Assembly: GCA_041743125.1 (NCBI GenBank)
Contig: JBGTNK010000017.1
Coordinates: 1-64,000, forward strand
DNA: 64,000 bases
Source of the DNA: Terrimonas_B sp041743125
GTDB lineage: Bacteria; Bacteroidota; Bacteroidia; Chitinophagales; Chitinophagaceae
Direction: 5' to 3'
Position 1 is the stretch's first letter. Each line of letters begins with the position of its first letter. The notes under the pieces are model-generated. The model was not told where the DNA came from. It saw only the letters and a list, made by a program, of their open reading frames with translations, and made no database searches. Of this stretch, positions 33,445-40,075 are shown one piece after another. A program made the translations under genes and the position numbers.

Positions 33445-34506
33445 ATGACGGAATACCTGCTTTCCTTGTTATGTTGCCCGGTAACTAAAAGCCCATTAAG
33501 GATGCAGGTTATTACATACGGCAAAAAAAAATATGGCACCAATGAACAGGACATCATAAAAGAAGCTATTCTATTTGCAACTGAATCCTGGTTTTATCCG
33601 GTAATAGAAGGAATACCCAGACTCCTGGTTGAATCTTTTATAGACCACAAGGACTTTCTTAAAAAACACCTTCCCGATTATTCAATAAGAAGCAGTCATT
33701 TACACAACACTTATTTAAAACTGATAAAGGAGGTTACAAGAAAAAACAAAAGAACAAAAAAGAGTTTTGAATTTGAATGGAAGCTTTTTAATTATGAACA
33801 GGATAAAACATGGAATGCAGATAAAAAGGAAATGATGGAGCGGTTTTTTAAAGAAACAGGGGAAGATGCAGGATCTTTATCTTCAAGATTAATTCTGGAT
33901 GCAGGTTGTGGCAATGGAATCCTTGAGAGTATGGTTGCAGCCTATGGCGCAACCATACTAGGTATGGATATCAGCAAGAGCATCGAAAAAGCATTTCATA
34001 TTAATACGCAACCAACTGCTCTGTTCATACAGGGAGATATTCAATTTCTGCCGGTAAAAGAAAGACTTTTTGACCTGGTACACTGTAGTGGTGTTTTAAT
34101 TCATACACCTGATACCAAGGCGTCCTTTTTTAGCATTGAATCATGCGTAAGACAATATGGCAAACTTAGTGTTTGGCTCTACCATCCACGCAAGGATTTA
34201 ATACACAATTTAATTCTTAGGATAAGAAGGGTATCTTCCAAATTGCCACTTTCGGTTCAATACAATTTGTATAAAATATTTTTTTTTCCGCCCTTTTATT
34301 TGATCAAATTGCTGAAACGTGACAAATTCAATTCAAGGGAATTAATGATTTCCCTGGTGGACCAGTTCAGTCCTGAATTCAGATGGGAGCATAAGCCTGA
34401 GGAAGTAAACAAATGGTTTCAGGAAAAAAATTATATAGAGGTAAAGGTAACTACGCTAGAATTATTTGGTTATAATATGACAGGAATAAAAAAACCGGAA
34501 GTATGA
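33445..34506 (+). CDS. SAM-dependent methyltransferase with Trm112-like N-terminus
   Basis: The 353-residue protein begins with a small Trm112-like segment (LLCCPVTKSPL at 8-18 and FYPVIEGIPRLL at 50-61), then a class I methyltransferase domain with LILDAGCGNGILESM, the SAM motif, and LGMDIS at the next strand. After the DLVHCSGVLIHTPDTK block there is a basic region that may touch lipid or glycan. It overlaps the next gene by four bases (ATGA), so the two are translationally coupled. Position in a glycan island suggests a sugar or lipid-linked substrate, which is inference. Confidence 0.78.
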   Translation: MTEYLLSLLCCPVTKSPLRMQVITYGKKKYGTNEQDIIKEAILFATESWFYPVIEGIPRLLVESFIDHKDFLKKHLPDYSIRSSHLHNTYLKLIKEVTRKNKRTKKSFEFEWKLFNYEQDKTWNADKKEMMERFFKETGEDAGSLSSRLILDAGCGNGILESMVAAYGATILGMDISKSIEKAFHINTQPTALFIQGDIQFLPVKERLFDLVHCSGVLIHTPDTKASFFSIESCVRQYGKLSVWLYHPRKDLIHNLILRIRRVSSKLPLSVQYNLYKIFFFPPFYLIKLLKRDKFNSRELMISLVDQFSPEFRWEHKPEEVNKWFQEKNYIEVKVTTLELFGYNMTGIKKPEV

Positions 34507-35630
34507 AAATAGCGCTGTTTGAAACATATCATTTCGAAGTGGCTAATACAATCATTAGCCTCTTCGACAAACCGGAAAATGAAATAACAATATTTGTCTA
34601 TCCGAAAGCCTACAGGCAACTTCTTTTCCTTCTTCAGCATAAAGCAACCAGGTTTACCTGGATTGTTAGAACCAAAGATGAAAGCAACCGCGGATTTATA
34701 AAAAGAATATTTGATTATACTTCAACCGGTTCATATGATCTGCTCTATTTTAATACCATTTCTGATAATTTTATTACTTATGTTTATCACCTGAATAAAA
34801 TAAAAAAAATCCGTTCAGTACTTACCCTTCATGATATAAACGGTCAATTTCAGTACAAGCCTTCGCTAAGTTTTACCAGCCTGGTAAGATTTATAGGTAA
34901 AAGATTATTATTAAACAAAATAGCAGGATTTAATGTCCTTGCTGAATCCATGGTCCCTTATTTAAAAAATAAAATATCTCCGGGAAAGAAAATTTATTCA
35001 ATACCCGGCTCTTACTTTGATCCTAACCAATCATATTTTTTAAATTTTGAAAAAAATCAATCTGTAAAAATTGTAATACCGGGAACAGTTGATGAACGAA
35101 GAAGAGATTATTCTCAAATCAAAATGTTATTGGAGAAAGCCGATCTCCAAAATATTAGAATTGAACTTTGTTTACTGGGAGTATTCAAGACTGGCTATAG
35201 TGAAAACACCCGCCAGTTTTGCCTGGCATATCTTCAAAAACATACTAATTTGAAAATATTTGATGCCGAAATTATAGACCAACCAGAGTTTGATAAATAC
35301 ATGCTGGACTGTCACTTTATTTGGATGCCTGCTCAACCAAAAATTTCTATTTCGGATGGAATAATTGAAGAGTATGGAAAAAGTATATGTTCCGGCAACA
35401 TAGGTGATGCCATCAAATATTCAAAGCCATTCTTTATTCCGAAGACGATACCGCTGGATGAACCCCTTTTAAATAGCGCTATCCGTTATGAAACACCTAA
35501 CGACATTGTGAGGGTAATCAATGATCTTAATTTTGAGGTCTATTCCGGGCTGCACCAAAAAGCATTGGATTCTTCCGGGCATTACACACTAGAAAAAATC
35601 ATGAGTCGAAATCCTTCATTATTTGGCTAA
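34503..35630 (+). CDS. glycosyltransferase-like protein of unassigned family
   Basis: The 375-residue protein is not one I recognise firmly. The pattern of alternating strands and helices (MKIALFETYHFEVANTIISL at the start, LLYFNTISDNFITY, VLTLHDINGQ, and the second-half opening VKIVIPGTVDERRRDY) fits a GT-B fold with the linker near residue 195. The segment FIWMPAQPK with a following Glu-rich stretch lies where donor sugar binding would occur. It overlaps the methyltransferase gene by ATGA and its end overlaps a minus-strand gene by 32 bases. A glycan-building role is suggested by fold and neighbours only. Confidence 0.5.
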   Translation: MKIALFETYHFEVANTIISLFDKPENEITIFVYPKAYRQLLFLLQHKATRFTWIVRTKDESNRGFIKRIFDYTSTGSYDLLYFNTISDNFITYVYHLNKIKKIRSVLTLHDINGQFQYKPSLSFTSLVRFIGKRLLLNKIAGFNVLAESMVPYLKNKISPGKKIYSIPGSYFDPNQSYFLNFEKNQSVKIVIPGTVDERRRDYSQIKMLLEKADLQNIRIELCLLGVFKTGYSENTRQFCLAYLQKHTNLKIFDAEIIDQPEFDKYMLDCHFIWMPAQPKISISDGIIEEYGKSICSGNIGDAIKYSKPFFIPKTIPLDEPLLNSAIRYETPNDIVRVINDLNFEVYSGLHQKALDSSGHYTLEKIMSRNPSLFG

Positions 35631-36003
35631 GGGGCCTCTCCCCTTTTTGAAATTTCAAAAAATTCTTACGATTGAAATAATAAAAACCCAGGAACCAGGC
35701 CACAGGGAAAAAGCTAAGCACTCTGATTAGCAAGGACCCGGTATAAAAACCCAAAATAAAGAGTACCGCTAAAACAAATAAACCACCCAATAAATGCAGG
35801 TCGTCAAGAATGCAGGTTACCCCCAGGTTATAATAACCAGGTTGATCGAATTGAAGTTCTACTGGTTTGGTAAAATGAAACCCATCCGTCATTACAATTG
35901 TCAGATGATTTTTGTCTGATAAAATGAGGATGGGTTTCGAACTTAATAATGGATAAATTTCATTATTATTTACAATTACGCGGGGACTAAGAAGGCTCAG
36001 CAT
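35599..36003 (-). CDS. two-helix membrane protein of unknown function
   Basis: From the ATG at 36003 the product is 134 residues (a TTG at 36051 would add 16). The first half is beta-rich and soluble (SPRVIVNNNEIYPLLSSKP, then HFTKPVELQFDQPGYY), the second has two hydrophobic helices at about 71-89 and 93-110. I recognise no family. It sits four bases or so after the start-side of no partner, but its start is 51 bases downstream of the tpiA stop on the same strand, so it may be co-transcribed with tpiA. Its 3-prime end overlaps that of the converging glycosyltransferase-like gene. Confidence 0.5.
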   Translation of the reverse strand: MLSLLSPRVIVNNNEIYPLLSSKPILILSDKNHLTIVMTDGFHFTKPVELQFDQPGYYNLGVTCILDDLHLLGGLFVLAVLFILGFYTGSLLIRVLSFFPVAWFLGFYYFNRKNFLKFQKGERPLSQIMKDFDS

Positions 36004-36054
36004 AAGTTGTTTCTTCCTCTTAATAATAATATAATAAGCAGCACCTGGCAATGG

Positions 36055-36816
36055 TCATTTAAGTGCCTTAAGAATTTGAATAAAATCATCCGCAATTAAG
36101 GAGGCTCCGCCCACCAGTCCGCCATCCACATCGGGGCAACTGAATAACTCTTTTGCATTGCCGGCCTTTACACTTCCACCATATAATATAGGAATTTGCC
36201 CGGCTAGTTCCTGCCCGTATTGTGCTGCCAGTACGGAACGCAGGTATGCATGTATTTCCTGTGCCTGCTCAGTAGAGGCAGTCTTCCCGGTACCTATGGC
36301 CCATATGGGTTCATATGCAATTACGATATCTTTTATGACGTCTTTATTTAAATGAAAAAGAGATTCCCTTATCTGTGTTGATACAAATTCATTTTGTGTT
36401 CCTGCCTCCCGGATAGTGAGCGGTTCACCACAACAGAAAATTGGAGTTATAAAATTTTCCAGGCACAGGTCGAGCTTTCCGGCCAGCACATCATTTGTTT
36501 CATTGAAATATTCACGCCTTTCGCTATGCCCGATAATACAATATGGTACACCGACTGAATGAAGAATTTCTGCTGAAATTTCACCTGTAAAAGCACCTGA
36601 TTTTTTGTGGTAACAATTTTGGGCGGCTACATAATAATTCGCCGCGTTATCTACTTCACTTCGTGCCATTAACAGGTAAGGATAAGGCACGGCAAAGATC
36701 GCCTGTTGATGAGGTTGCAGAACAATGTTGGCGGTCAAAACATCATCTAATAATTTTTCTCCTTGCTGAAAGGTCATGTTCATTTTCCAATTGGCTGCCG
36801 CGATCTGTTTTCTCAT
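36055..36816 (-). CDS. tpiA: triosephosphate isomerase
   Basis: This glycolytic enzyme interconverts dihydroxyacetone phosphate and glyceraldehyde 3-phosphate. All catalytic landmarks are visible: AANWKMN with Lys11, IIGHSERREYFNE with the electrophilic His, and AYEPIWAIGTGK with the catalytic Glu, followed by the phosphate-binding YGGSVKAGNA and GGASL. The 253-residue length is normal. I prefer the ATG at 36816 (MRKQ) over the one six bases upstream because family members start at this point. The GlmU-like gene lies upstream on the same strand. Confidence 0.97.
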   Translation of the reverse strand: MRKQIAAANWKMNMTFQQGEKLLDDVLTANIVLQPHQQAIFAVPYPYLLMARSEVDNAANYYVAAQNCYHKKSGAFTGEISAEILHSVGVPYCIIGHSERREYFNETNDVLAGKLDLCLENFITPIFCCGEPLTIREAGTQNEFVSTQIRESLFHLNKDVIKDIVIAYEPIWAIGTGKTASTEQAQEIHAYLRSVLAAQYGQELAGQIPILYGGSVKAGNAKELFSCPDVDGGLVGGASLIADDFIQILKALK

Positions 36817-36852
36817 AAGCATTTTTATTTTTTTTATGGTGGCTAAAATAAA

Positions 36853-38031
36853 TTAAAAACGGTTAAAGATATATGTTAAAATGCTTTTTTCATTATCGGT
36901 AATCAGCCGGGATTTTAATTTTTTCCAGCCAGCAATATCCTGCACCGCTTTTTCAAATTCATATCGCTTTAAACCCTCGCTACCCCACGAAAAATTAGGA
37001 ATATATTTCGGGGTCAACCCATTTCCAAATACATTGCAGGAAACGCCAATAATAGTACCTGTATTTATTGAAGTATTGATGGCCGTCCGTGAATAATCAC
37101 CCATCATCACACCACATTTTAAACCGGCATTTACCTGGCCTTTAGGTGTCCAAACTTTTATATCACCTGCATTATTTTTCAGGTTAGAATTAGTAGTACC
37201 TGCGCCCAGGTTACACCACTCGCCCACAACAGAATCTCCCAGGTATCCGTCATGTGCTTTGTTTGAATAACCAAATAATACCGAGTTTTTTATTTCTCCT
37301 CCGGCAACACAATAAGGACCCAGGGTTGTAGCACCATATATCTTTGCTCCCATTTTCACGCAGGACCCCTCTCCCATGGCGAAGGGCCCACGTATAAATG
37401 AGCCTTCCATTACAGTAGCATTTTTTCCAATATAGATAGGACCGGAAGCTGCGTTTAATATACTATGCTGAACCCTGGCACCTTCCTCTAAGAAAATATT
37501 CGATTCATTAACCAACTGGTTGGTATCAGGAATAGTTTGGGATTTTCTCTCTTTGGTTATCATCTCAAAATCCTGGCGAATGGCCCAATCATTTAAATGA
37601 AAGATATCCCAGGGATACTGAATTGTTTTTACATCTTCTTTCAATTCGATTGCCTTTGAAACTGCTATCTTATGCTTTTCCTTAATTTCCTCCTTGGTAA
37701 ACCGAAACACTATACCCGTATTTTTATTTATTGTTATGAATTCGCCATTATTAAGATCATGTATGGCTGTTACAATTTCAGGAGAAGGAAGTACATTACC
37801 ATGAATCATTATACAAACCCCATCCTTTACTGCTTCCTCAATTGTTATTGATCTGTCCAGGTCTTTATAGTCATCTTCATTCCGGTCAAATGATGGTAAT
37901 CCCAAGACGGCTTCCCATTTTTCCCTAATTGTAAGAATACCTATCCGTATATCCTGAATCTGCCTGGTTAAAGTATAGGGATAAAGATTTTCAGGCTGGC
38001 AATATTGCTCGGTAAATATGATCTTGTTCAT
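36853..38031 (-). CDS. GlmU-like sugar-nucleotidyltransferase/acyltransferase of Bacteroidota
   Basis: The product, 392 residues from the ATG at 38031, has an N-terminal nucleotidyltransferase-like half (EQYCQPENLYPYTLTR, TIREKWEAVLG) and a C-terminal left-handed beta-helix with hexapeptide rungs (IYIGKNATVMEGSFIRGPFA, VKMGAKIYGATTLGPYCVAG). This matches the alternative GlmU family described for Bacteroidota, proposed to make UDP-GlcNAc for cell wall and glycans. The Gly-rich uridyl-loop of classical GlmU is not obvious. A GTG at 38103 would extend the frame but its product lacks similarity. A terminator of the upstream rpmE2 gene separates them. Confidence 0.8.
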   Translation of the reverse strand: MNKIIFTEQYCQPENLYPYTLTRQIQDIRIGILTIREKWEAVLGLPSFDRNEDDYKDLDRSITIEEAVKDGVCIMIHGNVLPSPEIVTAIHDLNNGEFITINKNTGIVFRFTKEEIKEKHKIAVSKAIELKEDVKTIQYPWDIFHLNDWAIRQDFEMITKERKSQTIPDTNQLVNESNIFLEEGARVQHSILNAASGPIYIGKNATVMEGSFIRGPFAMGEGSCVKMGAKIYGATTLGPYCVAGGEIKNSVLFGYSNKAHDGYLGDSVVGEWCNLGAGTTNSNLKNNAGDIKVWTPKGQVNAGLKCGVMMGDYSRTAINTSINTGTIIGVSCNVFGNGLTPKYIPNFSWGSEGLKRYEFEKAVQDIAGWKKLKSRLITDNEKSILTYIFNRF

Positions 38032-38110
38032 AGATATGAAGGGCTGAGTTCTATGGCAAGATACTTTAAAAAAAATACGGGATTTAATAGTAAAATTTAC
38101 CACATAAACT

Positions 38111-38139
38111 AAAAAAGCCTCCCGGAATATCAGGAGGCT
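38111..38139 (-). terminator. intrinsic terminator after rpmE2
   Basis: AGCCTCC at 38116-38122 pairs with GGAGGCT at 38133-38139 around a ten-base loop. On the minus strand the stem is followed by six T (38111-38116). It begins 22 bases beyond the rpmE2 stop. Confidence 0.9.
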
Positions 38140-38161
38140 CTTATGAATCTTTTATTGAGTT

Positions 38162-38416
38162 TTAATCTGCTTTTTTAGCATATTTCCTTTTGAATTTATC
38201 AATACGTCCTGCCGTATCTACCAGTACATTTTTCCCGGTAAAAAATGGATGAGAAGTATTAGATATTTCGAGTTTAACCAGAGGGTATTCATTGCCATCT
38301 TCCCATTTTACTGTTTCTTTAGAAGATGCAGTACTCCGGCTCAGGAAAGAATAATTATTACTCATGTCTTTAAAAACAACCAGTCGATAATTATTAGGAT
38401 GAAGGCCTTTTTTCAT
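38162..38416 (-). CDS. rpmE2: 50S ribosomal protein L31 type B
   Basis: The 84-residue protein has the L31 opening MKKGLHPNNYRLVVFKDMS and the C-terminal SNTSHPFFTGKNVLVDTAGR that identifies this family, with the basic end KFKRKYAKK. It lacks the zinc-binding Cys motif of type A L31, so it is the zinc-free type B form. It forms part of the central bridge of the ribosome. It has its own terminator and a long upstream gap with unusual inverted repeats. Confidence 0.96.
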   Translation of the reverse strand: MKKGLHPNNYRLVVFKDMSNNYSFLSRSTASSKETVKWEDGNEYPLVKLEISNTSHPFFTGKNVLVDTAGRIDKFKRKYAKKAD

Positions 38417-38841
38417 AACTCTTTGATTTTTAATGTTGCACGGATTCTACCGTACCAATTGTATAAATTTTTAGGATGGCGAAGTTAATACGGCCATCAG
38501 TTTTGACCAAATCTTATTTTGGAGCTATTTAATTCGCTTTTGAAATCCGGTAAATGTATTAAAAACGAAAACATCAGACTTTGTTCCTATACTTTCTTTC
38601 GAAAGTATATTCACTTTACCTGATGTTTTCAGGAGTTGTGTCTAATCCTTTTACAGATTTTCTACTTCTCCAAACTGCATTTCTCTCTGTTTCCAAATTG
38701 TTCTGCAGCGTTTGTATATTGAAGATACATTTTGATTCAGGCTGTTTCCAAATTTTTATGCCTGATATTCTTCACTCTTTACTAACCGGTGGTTCCCTTT
38801 TATGCAGGTTTTATTAAGAATTTTTGAAGGGATTTCCACAT
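38417..38841. other. 425-base gap between rpmE2 and yajQ with nested inverted repeats
   Basis: The gap holds the rpmE2 promoter region, a nested double inverted repeat (38567-38630) and two direct copies of CTGTTTCCAAATT (38687-38699 and 38742-38754). An open frame of 78 codons at 38581-38817 starts with TTG, is very Leu/Phe/Ser-rich and looks non-coding. The region could be a small RNA or decayed sequence. Confidence 0.5.
38567..38630. repeat. nested double inverted repeat
   Basis: An outer 11-bp perfect pair (GAAAACATCAG 38567-38577 with CTGATGTTTTC 38620-38630) encloses an inner 9-bp perfect hairpin (TATACTTTC 38588-38596 with GAAAGTATA 38601-38609, loop TTTC). Such nesting is unlikely by chance and suggests RNA structure or a transposon-like end. 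Confidence 0.6.
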
Positions 38842-39333
38842 TTAGCTCCTCATATTTTCATATTGCAAAGGAATTCCTATTTCCCAGCTTTTTGAAGCCT
38901 GTATCACCTCCTGTAAATCATCAATTTTTTTTCCTGTTACTCTTACGATATCGTCATTTATAGAAGCCTGAACTTTTAACCCGGAATCCTTTATCTGTTT
39001 TACTATTTTCTTGGCATCTTCCTGCTTCAAACCATTTCTTACCAGCACTTCTTTTTTCCATGCTTTCCCAATCTGCCCACCTTCCTTTGAAAGATCAAAG
39101 GCTTCAGGGGCTATACCCTGTTTGTGTGCACGGCTTATCAATACATCCATCAACTGCCGCATCTTCATGTCATCATCAGTTTCAAGGTTAATCTTGAATT
39201 CCTTTTTATCCAATTTAATTACAACATGGGATCCCTTGAAATCAAACCGGTTCGTAATTTCTTTGGTGACTACATTTACTGCGTTTTCCAAAGCCTGTGC
39301 TTCTACTTTACTTACAAAATCAAATGAAGGCAT
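38842..39333 (-). CDS. yajQ: YajQ family nucleotide-binding protein
   Basis: The product, 163 residues from the ATG at 39333, starts PSFDFVSKVEAQALENAVNVV, the characteristic YajQ opening, followed by RFDFKGSHVVIKLDKKEF and ends with GKKIDDLQEVIQASK. YajQ proteins bind nucleotides, with c-di-GMP reported in some species, and RNA or protein partners. An in-frame TTG at 39366 would add eleven residues but lies upstream of the likely transcription start, because a TATATTTG box is at 39355-39362. It is a single-gene unit. Confidence 0.93.
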   Translation of the reverse strand: MPSFDFVSKVEAQALENAVNVVTKEITNRFDFKGSHVVIKLDKKEFKINLETDDDMKMRQLMDVLISRAHKQGIAPEAFDLSKEGGQIGKAWKKEVLVRNGLKQEDAKKIVKQIKDSGLKVQASINDDIVRVTGKKIDDLQEVIQASKSWEIGIPLQYENMRS

Positions 39334-39354
39334 AAAAATTGGTTTTGATAATCG

Positions 39355-39362
39355 CAAATATA
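39355..39362 (-). promoter_or_regulatory. candidate -7 box for yajQ
   Basis: The minus strand reads TATATTTG, matching TAnnTTTG, 21 bases before the ATG at 39333. It rules out a start at 39366 if used. Confidence 0.45.
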
Positions 39363-39393
39363 GCAAGTCTGCTACTTTAACTAATGGCAGATC

Positions 39394-39945
39394 TTAATTT
39401 ATGTTTTGCATCTTATCCTGTTTTAATTGAGGGGCCGGACCATGATCATAACTCAATATTCGTGACATCTTCCACCGATTGTCCTTTAAAATCCATAAAT
39501 GTGTAAATCTGGCTAACCCATCCAGTTTTTCCTTTTTTCCTTTTTGAACTATATAAAACAAATGACTGCCCGAAATAATAGCACCATAAATTTCATTCGA
39601 TTTTTGAAGCGGAAAAACTTTCACTGAACCTTTTACCTCCTCCCTTCTCAATCTGAAATTTTCATCGCTGCACAAATTTTTCTTCATACTCATCGCTAAG
39701 TTTTCCAGGCCGATGGTAATGCCCCCTTTATCGTGGTAGAATTCCAGGTCGTCTGTAAAAAAATCACCTAAATTCTGTACATCACAATTATTATAAGCGT
39801 ACCAGAAAAGACTATCCTTATATAAAATGGTTTGCTCCATGGATTGTTGGTGCTGTTGACCAAATGATTCATTAAAAAACAGTACTGGAATAAAACATAA
39901 TGTCACCGTAATCTTCCAATTCAAAAACAATTTCTTAATAAGCAT
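39394..39945 (-). CDS. exported NTF2-like (DUF4440-type) protein
   Basis: The 183-residue protein has a signal peptide (about 1-29, ending FFNESFG-Q) and then an NTF2-like cone fold: DSLFWYAYNNCDVQNLGDFF, FTDDLEFYHDKGG, and a late strand pair FTHLWILKDNRWKMSRILSYDH. This pattern is typical of DUF4440 and SnoaL-like domains, which serve as small-molecule binding or enzyme scaffolds. No catalytic set can be assigned. It lies downstream of the TonB-dependent receptor gene, separated by a 12-bp perfect hairpin. Confidence 0.75.
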   Translation of the reverse strand: MLIKKLFLNWKITVTLCFIPVLFFNESFGQQHQQSMEQTILYKDSLFWYAYNNCDVQNLGDFFTDDLEFYHDKGGITIGLENLAMSMKKNLCSDENFRLRREEVKGSVKVFPLQKSNEIYGAIISGSHLFYIVQKGKKEKLDGLARFTHLWILKDNRWKMSRILSYDHGPAPQLKQDKMQNIN

Positions 39946-40000
39946 GATTCATAATTTTTGTTTCAAATAATATCAGGTGAATAAAACCCGGATAGCAATT

Positions 40001-40040
40001 AAATAATATCCCCACTTAAATATTAGCAGGGATATTATTT
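40001..40040. terminator. 12-bp perfect hairpin between the receptor gene and the NTF2-like gene
   Basis: AAATAATATCCC at 40001-40012 pairs perfectly with GGGATATTATTT at 40029-40040 across a 16-base loop. It follows the receptor stop by 36 bases on the minus strand. A free T-run after the stem is short, so it may act as a terminator or as an RNA-stabilising hairpin. Confidence 0.55.
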
Positions 40041-40075
40041 TCATTTGGATCTGGTTCAATAATCAAAGGTTCCCG

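Noticed and set aside
38581..38817. 78-codon plus-strand frame in the rpmE2-yajQ gap
   Set aside because: It starts with TTG inside an inverted repeat, has no ribosome-binding signal and a composition typical of random AT-rich DNA.
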